From contig OU452213.1 of assembly GCA_911728435.2 (NCBI GenBank), positions 8,225,834 through 8,289,833 of the forward strand: a stretch of 64,000 nucleotides of DNA. The letters run 5' to 3'. Below the pieces are notes generated by a model that saw nothing but the letters and a program-made list of their open reading frames with translations, searched no databases and was not told the origin of the DNA. A program made the position numbers and the translations under genes. This document shows positions 1 through 9,765 of this stretch, one piece after another. The stretch is from Apoderus coryli. Lineage: Eukaryota; Arthropoda; Insecta; Coleoptera; Attelabidae. Positions within the stretch are counted from its first letter, which is position 1, and each line of letters begins with the position of its first letter.

Positions 1-988
1 TTACACAAATGTAATTGGTGTCCTTTTTATATGTATTAATTTCCATGGCTTCCAAGACATTCAGCAATGTGCTTTTGAGGCAGGAATGGAGCATTTCAGC
101 ATTTTGATCGATGGAAAATGAGTGGTGTTCATTGTAAATGTGGTTAGCAAAGGCGGAGTTACTATTTATTTCTTCAGCATTTTCTTGAGAAGCCTTTTCG
201 ATGATTTTATAATGTTCTTTTATACGAGTACTGAAGTTGCGACCAGTTTGACCAATGTAGATGGTATTACAGTTTATGGTGCCACATTTTAATAAGTATA
301 CTCCGGATTTTTGAAGCCAATTGATTGGAGATTTGCTGTTATCAAGATAATTGCCTATGGTATTTCTAGTTCTGAAGCAGATGTTGATGTTGTAGTTATT
401 AAATAGCTTTTTAATGGAATGCATAAATGGACCGATGTATGTGACAGGATGGAAGTTATTATTTGTGGGGTTTTTGAAAGTGGTAAGTCCATTGAATGTG
501 TGCTTTATTAGGTGTTTATAATATATTTTATTGATTGTAGATACTGGATAATGGTTTACTTTAGCTACATGGTAAATTAACGACAATTCGTTATTGAAGT
601 CTTCATGTGACATGGGCACGTGGAATAGTCTGTAGAAGTACGATTCGAAAGTGGAAAATTTGTGTGAGGACGGATGGTTGGAGTGGTAATCAATGATAGC
701 GTCTGACGAAGTGGGTTTGTGAAATATTGAGAAAGTAAGTTCATTATTATGTCTATGTATGGTTAAGTCGAGATATGCTAATGAGTTATTTGTTTCAGAT
801 TCATGGGTGAACTGAATTCGTTCATGTATGGAGTTCATGAAGTTAAGCGTTTGGATAACTTCATCCGAGGTTCCTATGTATATAGCGAAGATGTCGTCCA
901 CGTATCTTTTTAGGCAAAGGAATTTTGGACCATGGATATTATTAGATAGAATGGTTTGGTCTATTTTTGACATGAAGATTTCAGCTAG
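1..988 (-). CDS. Penelope-like element: end of RT plus GIY-YIG endonuclease (partial)
   Basis: The frame is open from 988 down to base 1 and continues past the window edge. It begins just after a TAA (991-989) with residues LAEIFMSKID, typical of the Penelope-like RT shortly before its catalytic motif, then KRYVDDIFAIY (the YVDD active site, codons near 900). The downstream part holds GVYLLKCGTINCNTIYIGQTGR and TRIKEHY, which is the GIY-YIG endonuclease of this family (about 305-190). In these elements the RT copies RNA and the GIY-YIG nuclease nicks target DNA. The RT fingers and N-terminus are missing, so this is a 5'-truncated copy, although the retained ~329 codons have no stop or frameshift. 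The first ATG in frame is at 973. The palindromic element end with a hammerhead lies just upstream (1044-1246). Confidence 0.88.
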
Positions 989-1043
989 TTAAAATGAAAC
1001 ACAATGATTTAAGTAGATGTATTTCTACTAAGTACAATAATTT

Positions 1044-1246
1044 ACTAAACTGACAATCGTTTTACCACTTCACAAAAACACTTCTTTTAAATCTCGACGC
1101 GCGTTCCGCTAACAATGTTAGCATCCTCAGGAGAGAATTAAAACTGTTTTAATTCTCTCCTGAGGATGCTAACATTGTTAGCGAAACGCGCGTCGAGATT
1201 TAAAAGAAGTGTTTTGGTGAAGTGGTAAAACGATTGTCAGTTTAGT
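1044..1246. repeat. ~200-bp imperfect palindrome from a Penelope-like terminal region
   Basis: The two arms (about 1044-1143 and 1146-1246) are reverse complements over roughly 100 bp with only a few differences, meeting at GAGAGAATTAAAAC/TGTTTTAATTCTCTC. Each arm carries a hammerhead-type core in opposite orientation. The plus-strand arm has GAAA at 1183-1186; the minus-strand arm reads GGAA at the matching place. Penelope-like elements are known to have terminal repeats (pLTRs) in direct or inverted arrangement, and this looks like an inverted pair of such ends. Confidence 0.85.
1147..1205 (+). ncRNA. Type I hammerhead ribozyme (Penelope-like element)
   Basis: All parts of the hammerhead fold can be read. 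Stem I is TCTC (1156-1159) with GAGA (1195-1198), extended by TTTTAA/TTAAAA. The core CTGAGGA is 1160-1166 and matches CUGANGA. Stem II is GCTAAC (1168-1173) with GTTAGC (1177-1182) and a 3-nt loop. GAAA is 1183-1186. A two-pair stem III (AC/GT, loop GCGC) is followed by the cleavage triplet GTC (1192-1194), with cleavage predicted after C1194. A minimal stem III is a known feature of hammerheads in Penelope-like elements, which may act as dimers; ACGCGCGT is self-complementary, which would allow this. Confidence 0.82.
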
Positions 1247-1475
1247 GTTCTACGCCAAAGGTTCTACTCATCGATTACAATAATTTAATTTAAGTTTTAT
1301 TACTTCTTCTATTAATGTAAAACATAAAATTTCCACAAAATGGTAAGATATAATATATCACAACTTAATTAAGTCATTTTTTACACATATTATATAAATG
1401 TTCAAATCAATATTTTCAAATCTCTATATTACTGCCATATGAAGTGTAATCCCCACATTCAACGATATTGTTAAA

Positions 1476-1527
1476 GGTTACTTAGCCACTGATGATGGAC
1501 GTGTAGTCCGAAACATGTCTGGCTACC
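1476..1527 (+). ncRNA. Type I hammerhead ribozyme, second family
   Basis: Stem I is TAGCCA (1483-1488) with TGGCTA (1520-1525), six perfect pairs. The core CTGATGA is 1489-1495. Stem II is GGAC (1497-1500) with GTCC (1506-1509), loop GTGTA. GAAA is 1510-1513. Stem III is AC/GT around AT (1513-1518), and the cleavage triplet GTC ends at C1519. Every invariant core base is present. The stem sequences differ from the hammerhead at 1160, so it belongs to another Penelope-like family; the downstream text GTGGAGTAGACG is shared with the minus-strand hammerhead at 59,840-59,882. Confidence 0.85.
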
Positions 1528-1560
1528 TATATGAAATTTTAACATATATATAAAAATATT

Positions 1561-2013
1561 TTGTGGAGTAGACGTGGTTTTATTCAACATTTATTTTTAT
1601 TTATTTTACTTTGTTCTGTTCGAAATACGTATGGTCGTACAATGCGTACAGAAGAAGTCATTGCTGCTGTAAGCCGCAGCCTAGAGGAAGACCCGAATCA
1701 GTATCACCATCGTGCACAGGAATTGGATATGTGTTCATCCACTTTATGGAAGATTTTGCGCAAAGATCTTGGCTTGCGTGCTTACAAAATCCAACTCGTG
1801 CAACAATTGAAGCTACACAATCACCTAGCCAGGCGTAGATTCGGTGAATGGGCCCAAAACAAGATTGCCGTTGATCCCGATTTTCATAAGCGAATTTTGA
1901 TTAGCGATGAAGCTCACTTTTGCTTGAATGGATACGTCAATAAACTGGTGGAATCATTGGTCGCGCTTCTTTAAAAACGATGCTGGTCCGAACGTTACAG
2001 TCAATTCTCAAGC
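1561..2013 (+). pseudogene. Mariner/Tc1-group transposase fragment
   Basis: The frame encodes a helix-turn-helix region (LDMCSSTLWKILRKDLGLRAYK) followed by KRILISDEAHFCLNGYVNK, where SDE holds the first catalytic Asp of a Tc1/mariner DDE/D transposase. The product is closely similar to the remnant at 14,647-15,714. The frame breaks near 1950; after an internal deletion a second frame gives SRFFKNDAGPNVTVN, matching FFRNDAGNTVTVN of the other copy. The N-terminal DNA-binding half is incomplete and the second and third catalytic residues are missing, so it is dead. The hammerhead tail abuts its left end. Confidence 0.8.
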
Positions 2014-2690
2014 CATGACATTTACACCAATCCGAAAAGTGGGACAGATCTTGGTTAAGATTATAAATAGTATTTTGAAATTCGGAAATAGAGCAATGAG
2101 AATATATTTGCGCGTCATCTGCTTAAAGATGTATTCCAGAATGTGATATGCTCATGGGCAAATCAAAAGTAAAAATTGTAAAAAGAAGCGGGCCAACGAT
2201 GCTTCCTTGTACGACACCGCTTCTCAATTCCTTGAACTGAGAGCATGAAGATCTGATCTTGACACATTGATTTCTATGGAATAAATAGCTACAAAACCAT
2301 TTTATAGAAACTTCGTCGAAGCCCAAGTAATGAAGCTTGCCCATCAAAAGCTGAAAGTTCACAAAGTCAAAGGCGTTGCTCTGATCAAGCAAGACCAAAA
2401 TATTGCAATTTCCCTTATCCATAGCATATGAGCTATCATTTGTAACTTTTAGTAAAGCGGTTGAAGTGGAATGGCGTGGACGAAACCCAGACTGCACAAC
2501 AGGTAAAATGCGGAGTTGACCCAAATAATCCCGAATGGAGTGATACGATTCGATCAAGCAACTTTGACAGAGTAGGCAGTAGACTAATCGGTCTCAAATC
2601 AGTTAAGGATTTAGGTGCTGCGACCTTTGGAAACGGAATGACCAAAGCAGAGTTCCAAGCTGTTGGAGGGAGGATTACAAGAACAATTAA
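2013..2690 (-). pseudogene. Jockey/CR1-like reverse transcriptase fragment
   Basis: On the minus strand, pieces spell PKSLTDLRPISLLPTLSKLLDRI (RT motif 1), QSGFRPRHSTSTALL (motif 2), LLDQSNAFDFVNFQLL (the first catalytic Asp region) and RSGVVQGSIVGPLLF (PQGS-like motif). The YADD box is broken: at about 2120 the codon before ADDAQIY is TAA. Frames shift between the two halves. This is a non-LTR RT lacking its endonuclease and 3' end. Its right end meets the 3' tail of the next minus-strand element at about 2690, so that element inserted into or beside it. Confidence 0.8.
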
Positions 2691-3930
2691 TAATAACAAT
2701 AAATAATTAACACATGAACATAATTTATCAAAACAAATCCAAATCAGTAGCCCGCAAACATGTCTCCAAACTTTTCATAAAAGAACCAAGCGATACATTA
2801 AAAAAATCAACGTTTTCATTAATGACTAATCGGTTGCTGTATTTACAAGCCCGAAATAGCGGTGCTTTAGATTCATAATTAGAACGAATCTGTGGCACCC
2901 AAAATAAACTAGCACTTCTAGAGTGAACCCTAGGGACACGAAACCATAGCTGCTGAAGCAACCGAGGACAATCCAACATATTGTTGATCAACTTAAAAAG
3001 AAAGATCTGAGACGCAGTAATAGGCCGTGATCACACCCACGAGGAGGAAAATATCCAACAATTTCAAATGACAAATATTTTAAAAACTTACGTTGGATAC
3101 TCTCCAATCTCTGTATATGAACACGGTAGATGGGCGACCAAATGATTGTAGCGAATTCCAAAATAGACACAACAAAGTAACAAATAGAGACTTTTCAGGC
3201 AGTCCATGTTTTTTGAATTCTCTGGTCTGTCTAAAAATAAATCCTAACATTCGCAAAGCAGAAACTTGCTCAATGTGGTAGTTGAAAGATAAATAACCAA
3301 CAAAGTATACACCAAGATCTTTGATTAAGGCGCAGCGTTCTAAATTTGAATTATCGATGGTGTAGTTTCGCAAAAACGGATCTTGACGTCTTGTAAATGT
3401 CATCGACTTACATTTGTTCAGATTTAGAGGAAGTCTGTTTAGATCACACCGTTCTGAGAGCCGACACAGATCTGTGTGAAGCTGTGCGCAATCGTTCTCA
3501 CAAATAACAGTGCGATACAATTTTAAATCATCCGCAAACAACAAATAATTGCTATTGAAACCAGAGCCAATATCGTTTACGAATAATAAGAGAAGAGGAT
3601 CCAACGTACTGCCCTGAGGAGTTCCACTTGAGGCTGTGAATGAACTTGAACTGAATCCATTGTATTCAACAAATTGTTGCCTTGCTCCCAGATAGATTGC
3701 ATCGACTTGCAAACGTCGACCGACAGCCGGAATTACATCCTGCAGGAAAGTGGTTAGATTGGTCACCGTAGAACGACCCTTAATGCAGAGCAATTTCAAA
3801 AACCTTTGCGAAATTAGGAAGAATTGAAATAGGTCGATAGATATGAAAGTCTTATGGGAAAGATACTTTTTATGCGCTTTATTTTTAAGTCCAATCATTT
3901 TACGGATTGTATATGTGATATAGGTTGATA
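2691..3930 (-). pseudogene. Jockey-like non-LTR RT, internally deleted
   Basis: The minus-strand order is YRPISILPNFAKVFEIALH (about 3845-3785, shifted frame), then VDAIYLG joined directly to ARQQFVEYNGF, then SGTPQGSTLDPLLLLFVND, LLFADDLKLYR (the catalytic ADD), and C-terminal text ATIIWSPIYRVHIQRLESIQRKFLKYLSF. The join at VDAIYL/GARQ removes the first catalytic Asp block, so this is an internal deletion. It is the same family as 52,850-54,780 (compare the shared YLS...RGCDH segment). The 3' end is a TTATTGTTATTATTA-type tail near 2707-2690. Frameshifts occur near 3170 and 2990. Confidence 0.82.
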
Positions 3931-4019
3931 CGGCCTTCTAGTTTTTACAGTTCTTAGAGGTGCGTGGATATCAAATATAATAAAAATAACAAAAAAATAG
4001 TTACGGCATTGTAGGTGAA

Positions 4020-4330
4020 GCCTCGTTTACACATCCGTCCTATAAAGTGGCATTGTCAATTTCAGTGGATTTCGGATGTTTAGGGCGTGGACATTTTGGC
4101 TAAATATCAATTTATTGAAAACGTAAGGAAGGGGACGATTTAAAATAGCTCTAGACAAAAAAGTTAAAAACGAATACCTAAATAAATTGGTCATCTTCAA
4201 CCAATTTAAAGTTTTGATTAAAAATGTTCGTTGATCGTTAGGATGCTTATGGTTGCAATTTAATTCAGCAGTGTATGGCTTACAAATGCTCCTATTTAGA
4301 GAAATAACTAAGTCACATTTCACTCCAATG
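4020..4330 (-). pseudogene. C-terminal fragment of a non-LTR RT
   Basis: The minus-strand frame carries LNRPLPYVFNKLIFSQNVHALNIRN. The same pattern (short helix, PPYLF/PPYLY, then VH.LN.R) appears in the RT C-termini at 19,440-19,560 and 29,900-30,120. No catalytic motifs remain. To its right, 4517-4547 has AATAAAG followed by (TTA)n, the tail of another plus-strand retroelement whose body I cannot recognise. Confidence 0.55.
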
Positions 4331-4579
4331 GCTAAAAGCGTTTTCGCGATACCTTTAAAGAATCTATGCTAAGCCGCCATCTTTCATCCTTTCGAAAGCA
4401 ATTTGGCTTTAGGAAGTTTGAAGTCGAACTGCCATGAAATCCACTCGTTAGATCCATTAGTTTCTGGAGACCCTGTATATATCATCGGTTAAAAACAGCA
4501 AAATGCTGAAGTAGAAAATAAAGTGCTTTATTATTATTATTAACGCCTCTAGCTGCATACTTTATTAGCCACAGATGTA

Positions 4580-4965
4580 CAGGGTGAGCAAAACTCGATG
4601 CTCTGTTATGCGAAAATGAAAAACGATAGAAAAATTCGGAAAAGAGTTTCTTAAATAGGATTAAGTAAGCTCCATTTTAACCCATATTTCATTTTGTTTC
4701 CAAGTTTGGAAACTGAAGTAAATGACGTCACCACCTTTTTTTTCGAAAAACATACCTATATTTCTGCATACTTCAAAAGAGCTAATTTTTCTAAACAACT
4801 TTTGTAAAGAAAAAAATGTGCTATCTGTAAAGAAAAAAATTTGTAGAAAAAACTAATATGAAAAATTCGGAAATGTCACAACTTTTACACAAGTAAGCTT
4901 TGGAAACAAACTGCAATTATATCTGTCAATACTTAAACTAATAGTTCACAAATAGTATTCGTGTG
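4580..4965. repeat. Left terminal inverted repeat
   Basis: It is the inverted partner of 6226-6612 with small indels. Shared blocks include AAGTAAGCTCCATTTTAAC, TTTGGAAAC, AAAAGAGCTAATTTTTCTAA and CTGCAATTATATCTGTCAAT. Confidence 0.85.
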
Positions 4966-5263
4966 ATTACTTCTAATATAAGTCAAACATTTGATATTCA
5001 GTCAAGAGAGAAGATACGTATTATCCATCGGTTGTTAATAATAATTACTTATTAAACACTACAAAAACAGATGATATTATTTAATAGTAATTATTATTAC
5101 CACAGAATTAAGCATAGTAATACTATAGGTTACTACTAATTAATTATAGGAAATCAATCACTACAACAAATTTTCAATGTGACCACCTCCTAATTGTAAA
5201 CGATTATCTAATCTCCTCCTTACTTCTCTTCCTGAGGCCTTACATAACATTTCTCTTAGGACA

Positions 5264-5327
5264 TCAAAGAAAAGAAACTCTTATCATTAATCTCCAAAAC
5301 TAATATTTTAATTAAACTATATTTTGA
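5264..5327 (-). pseudogene. trnP: NUMT copy of mitochondrial tRNA-Pro
   Basis: The 64-nt minus-strand segment starts TCAAAATATAGTTTAATTAA and contains TTTTGGAG, an anticodon loop with anticodon TGG (proline), as in insect mitochondrial trnP. The acceptor pairs TCAAA with TTTGA at the other end. It lies immediately before nad6 on the opposite strand, matching the ancestral insect order. It is a nuclear copy and unlikely to function. Confidence 0.75.
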
Positions 5328-5328
5328 T

Positions 5329-5798
5329 ATAGTATTAACACTATCTCTAGTAATTATTTTTATTTCTATATTATTTATGGTAATCAATCATCCGCTTTCA
5401 TTCAGGCTTCTAACATTAACCCTGGCTATTATGGTTGCTTTAATAACAAGAATTATTGGAACTACAAGATGATTTTCTTATATTATTCTCTTAATTATAA
5501 TTGGAGCTATATTAATCCTTTTCCTATATATAACAAGAATTGCCCCTAATGAAAAATTTAAAATATCATTTAAAATTTTCATTCCCCCTTTGATATTATC
5601 TATAATTCCCTTCATTTGAAAATTTTATGATCCAATAAGATTTTCTTTAAATATATCATTTCTACAATACTTGAGAGAGTACACCCCTGAGGTAGGAGTA
5701 AACGAATTATTTAACTTACCAAAAAATAAAATTTTAATCAGTATAATTTTATATCTCCTTCTTTGCCATATTCCATTCCATTCCGACAAAAATCTTAA
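5329..5798 (+). pseudogene. nad6: NUMT copy of mitochondrial nad6 (NADH dehydrogenase subunit 6)
   Basis: Read in the invertebrate mitochondrial code from ATA at 5329, the frame gives MVLTLSLVIIFISMLFMVIN, then NHPLSFRLLTLTLAIMVAL and LLIMIGAMLILFLYMTSIAP, a hydrophobic membrane protein typical of ND6. Two TGA codons (5470-5472 and 5617-5619) read as Trp in mitochondria but are stops in nuclear code. About 156 codons are preserved, close to the normal length. At the 3' end the expected stop overlapping the cob start (TAATG, 5796-5800) is out of frame, showing a small indel. The near-intact mitochondrial frame suggests a fairly recent transfer. Confidence 0.92.
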
Positions 5799-5867
5799 TG
5801 AAAATACCTCTCCGTAAAGAAAATCCTTTACTCTCTATTATAAGATCATCAATAATTGATCTACCTA
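5798..5867 (+). pseudogene. cob: NUMT copy of the 5' end of mitochondrial cob (cytochrome b)
   Basis: From ATG 5798 the mitochondrial-code reading is MKMPLRKENPLLSI followed by IDLPT, the conserved N-terminus of cytochrome b (LRK...PL...DLPTPSN). Homology stops at about 5867, where transposase sequence resumes, so this is the right breakpoint of the insertion. Only ~23 codons of cob are present. Confidence 0.85.
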
Positions 5868-6225
5868 CGAGTTCATTGCATGCAGTTCTAATTTTTTCCT
5901 TTAAATGTTCTAAGTTATGTGTTAGCAATTCTTGCTTGGAGCGCCGCCCCCGTCATGCTGGAAAAACATATTTGCTCGTAACTGCAATGGCACATTTTCG
6001 AGAAGCACAGAAAGTTGGTCTTGAAGAAATTGCAAATATTCATCACTGCATAAAACACCTTCGTAAAAGTATGGAGCAATTAAATGCCCGTTAATAATAC
6101 CACGCGAAAGTTAATGCCAAAATGTCCTTCGTTTTCAATCTGATTGACAAATAACATGTCAACTTTTTCGTTATGGGTAAACATTTAACATAAAATGCAC
6201 ACATTAAATGACGATAAAACTATTT

Positions 6226-6612
6226 GTAACCCATTAGTTTTATTATTGACAGATATAATTGCAGTTTGTTCCAAAGCCTACTTGTTTAAAAGTTGTGAAA
6301 GTTGCGAATTTTTGATAATAGTTTTTCCTACAAATTTGCTTTTAATTTTTTAACGAATCAAGATAACAAATTTTTTCCTTTACAAAAGTTGCTTAGAAAA
6401 ATTAGCTCTTTTGAACTAATAAAAATATAGGTATGTTTCTGGAAAAAAAAGTTGATAACGTCATTTACTTTAGTTTCCAAATTTGGAAACAAAATCAAAT
6501 GTGCGTTAAAATGGAGCTTACTTAATCCCATTTAAGAATCTCTTTTCGGAATTTTCCTATCGTTTGTCATTTTCTCATAACAGAGCTGGGACATCGAGTT
6601 TTGCTCACCCTG
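6226..6612. repeat. Right terminal inverted repeat
   Basis: Inverted partner of 4580-4965, ending ...GCTCACCCTG before the TA duplication at 6613-6614. Confidence 0.85.
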
Positions 6613-7540
6613 TACATTCCGACATCCGTTTGGAGTTACATGCAGCTAAAATAGTTATATTCCGATTTTTGTTACTGTTAGCCTTGAACCTATTAAGGAA
6701 GCTGAAACGGAATAAGAAATCATTTTTCAATTTTCACGCTTTCTGAATATCAATATGTCAAAATAAAGAACTGCCGTGATATATGAAAATTTCATTTCGA
6801 ATTCCGTGTCACGTATTTATTAGTTGAAGACGTAGTTACGCGCTTTTATCAGGTATGGATCATTTCGCTCTCTGTCTCGCCTTTAAATACGCCTTAGAAA
6901 TATTGCGATGTTATTTTAAAATTTGTTGGTTTGTTATAGAAAAATCTCCTTGGATTTTACTTTCCCGCACAGAGAAGGCGCTAAAAAAATTTTGAGCTTA
7001 AGACGGATATATCGATTATGAACTTCCTTGAGACTATTAAGACCATTTCCAGATGGAAGTCTGTCTGCCTGTGTCTGTATGAATTACTAAATTAATATTT
7101 AAAAATGAAATGGTAGTACAATAATTATTACACATCATTACACCCTGTACGTACGTCTAATTTCTAAAAACTAAATTTGGAAATTTGTTCGACTTAATGC
7201 ATATCCTGGCAGAATATAAAATGTCCTTATGTTTCGCATTTTCTTTCGAGACGATAATCGAAATATTAAACAAAACAACTCGGCGAGCTTTAAAAAGCAT
7301 GTTTTGCTGTTCAGTTCCTAACCGTCTAAAAGCTTTGTAAATTTTTAAAAAAACGCTTTAACCTGTATGTACTTACCTCAGCGTTTAAACAGAATTTTAT
7401 ACATCACTTTTTTTAAGCGACTCGTCTTTCAGAGAAATGCTTTTACGTAATTTTAAAAAGTTTTTTAATTAATTTTAATTTTGAATTTCTGATATACTGG
7501 AACATAATCATCGTTGCTACTTTGAGTTTCTTGAAGTACA
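6613..7540. other. No gene seen
   Basis: This is AT-rich sequence with short frames only and no recognisable domain. An ACACCCTGTACG string at 7139-7150 resembles the end of a Tc1/mariner element but has no partner that I can find. Confidence 0.5.
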
Positions 7541-9765
7541 CTCACCGACAATAAATTCGGGACAACCAAAATTTAGATAAAATTTAATGTATTATAACTT
7601 TAAAACACTCAGAGTTGGAATGCTTTTTTTTCATAAATACTCCAGAGTATGAAGAGGCTGGTGCGTTAAACTCTAAAATACTCTGAATTATGAAAATGCT
7701 TTCTTGGTATTCAGTAGATATTCCGTATTTAAATATCCTGGGTTCACCATTTCATATCAAAACTGTAACATTATTCGAGTCGAAACGCTTTTTCCGCAAC
7801 TCCAACATACTCCAAAGTAAAAGAACATTTGTTGCTATTCTGGAGATATACAGCGTTATAAATCCTAAATTAAAAGTGGGAAGTAGTTTATTGTAAACTA
7901 ACCAAAGTTCCTAAAAACTTCAAATGCTCCGGAGTTTTAGAAGCTCTCCTGATACTCTGTAGATATATCCACAACTTAATTATGCTTGATATAAAGTCAA
8001 AGACTGTAAACCAGTCAAAGTTTACGGGCTTTTTCTGCAACTCTGAAATACTTCAAAGCATTAAGAGGCTTTACCACAACTCTGGAGACCTCCAAAGTAT
8101 GAATGGACGTTTTTGCTACTTTAGTGATATTCAGTTAATTTGATGTTGTTTTTTTTTAAATCTAAAACGCTCAGAATTGGAATGTCCTGTTTCATGAATA
8201 CTCCAGAGTATGAAGAGGCTTGTTCGTTAAACTCTAAAATATTCCAAATTATGAAAATGCTTTCCTGCTATTTGGTAGGTATTCCGTATTTAAATATCCT
8301 AGGTTCAGCATTTCATATCAAAACTGTAATATTATTAGAGTCGAAACGCTTTTTCCGCAACTCCAACATACTCCAAAGTATAAAGAACATTTGTTGCTAC
8401 TCTGGACATATTCAGCGTTATAAATCCTAAATTGAAAGTTGAAAGTAGTTTATTGTAACCTAACCAAAGTTCCTAAAAACTTCAAATGCTCCGGAGTTTT
8501 AGAAGCTCTCCTGGTACTCTGTAGATATATCCACAACTTAATTAGGCTTGATATAAAGTCAAAGACTGCAAAACAGTCAAAGTTTAAGGGCTTTTTCTGC
8601 AACTCTGAAATTCTTCAAAACATTAAGAGGCTTTACCACAACTCTGGAGATATTCCAAAGTATGAATGGACTTTTTCGCTACTTTGGTGATAATCAGTTA
8701 GTAGAGATCTAAAATTTGATGTTTTTTTTTTAAATCTAAAACGCTCAGAAGTGGAATGTCCTGTTTCATGAATACTCCAGAGTATGAAGAGGCTTGTTCG
8801 TTAAACTCTAAAATAATCAAAATTATGGAAATGCTTTCCTGCTATTTAGTAGATATTCCGTATTTAAAAATCCTGAGTTCAGCATTTCATATCAAGACTG
8901 TAATATTATTAGAGTCGAAACGCTTTTTCCGCAACTCCAACATACTCCAAAGTATAAAGAACATTTGCTGCTACTCTGGAGATATTCAGCGTTATAAATC
9001 CTAAATTGAAAGTTGGAAGTAGTTTATTGTAAACTAACCAAAGTTCCTAAAAACTTCAAATGCTCCGGAGTTTTAGAAGCTCTCCTGATACTCTGTATAT
9101 ATATCTCCACAACTTAATTATGCTTGATATAAAGTCAAGGACTGCAAAACAGTCAAAGTTTAAGAGCTTTTTCTGCAACTCTGAAATACTTCAAAGCATT
9201 AAGCTTTACCACAACTCTGGAGATATTCCAAAGTATGAAAGGACATTTTCGCTCCTTTGATGATAATCAGTTAGTCTAGATCTAAAATTTGATGTTGTTT
9301 TTTTAAAATCTAAAACTCTCAGAATTGGATTGTTCTTTTTTCATAAATACGCCAGAGTATAAAAAAAATTGTGCTACTCTGGAGATAATCAACGTTATAA
9401 ATCCAAAATTGAAAGTTGGAATTAGTTTATTCTAAACTAACCAAAGTTCCTTAAACTTCAAATGCTCCGGAGTCTTAGTAGCTCTCCTGGTACTCTGTAG
9501 AAATTCACAACTTAAATATATTTGATATAAAGGCAAAGACTGCAAAACAGTCAAAGTTTAAGAGCTTTTTCTGCAAGTCTGAAATACTTCAAAGCATTAA
9601 GAGGCTTTACCACAACTCTGGAGATATTCAGTAATTAAAAATTCTAAATGCAACGTTTGATTTTTAAAACAATCACAGTTTGGAGGTTTTTTCTGCAACT
9701 CCGAAGTATTCCAAATAATGATTGGGCTTTGGTGATATTCAGTTATTTTAGATCTAAAATTTTTT
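7540..9765. repeat. Satellite-like tandem array, ~575-bp higher-order unit
   Basis: The string AAATCTAAAACGCTCAGAA recurs at about 8158 and 8730, with variants near 7592 and 9307, a spacing of about 565-578 bp. Within each unit, submonomers of roughly 110-145 bp share GCAACTCCGAAATACTCCAAAG-like text followed about 25 bases later by TACTCTGGAGATATTCAGC. Adjacent higher-order units are much more alike than submonomers within a unit, the usual sign of higher-order amplification. CTCCAAAGTA and TACTCTGGAG are near-complementary, so each monomer can fold into a hairpin. The small frames within it are by-products. Confidence 0.88.

Larger units (their letters stand above)
5168..6165 (-). pseudogene. 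Mariner-group transposase remnant interrupted by NUMT
   Basis: The minus-strand right part (about 6165-5868) gives SRGIINGHLIAPYFYEGVL, then FLQDQLSVLLENVPLQLRA and FFQHDGGGAPSKN, where HDG is the second catalytic Asp block of a Tc1/mariner-group transposase. Stops and frameshifts follow. The left part (about 5263-5168) gives LREMLCKASGREVRRRLDN and QLGGGHIENLL, a usual C-terminus for this group. The two parts were contiguous before the mitochondrial segment entered between them. The N-terminal domain and first Asp are absent, so the gene was damaged apart from the insertion too. Confidence 0.72.
4580..6612. mobile_element. Mariner-group DNA transposon with ~390-bp TIRs, split by mitochondrial DNA
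   Basis: The ends read CAGGGTGAGCAAAACTCGAT at both sides in inverted orientation and are flanked by TA (4578-4579 and 6613-6614), the Tc1/mariner target duplication. Inverted homology extends to about 4965 on the left and 6226 on the right. Between the TIRs lie minus-strand transposase remnants and a ~600-bp mitochondrial insertion (5264-5867). The element is non-autonomous now. Confidence 0.85.

Noticed and set aside
1..988. Host GIY-YIG nuclease (SLX1-like)
   Set aside because: The nuclease is fused behind a YVDD reverse transcriptase and next to a hammerhead end, which identifies a Penelope-like element.
5329..5798. Functional mitochondrial contig or bacterial-type gene
   Set aside because: The segment is flanked on both sides by transposase and TIR sequence of a nuclear transposon, so it is a nuclear insertion.
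8140..9260. Series of similar small proteins (80-96 aa)
   Set aside because: They are the same satellite text read repeatedly in one frame, differ mainly by higher-order repeat variation, and start or stop arbitrarily.
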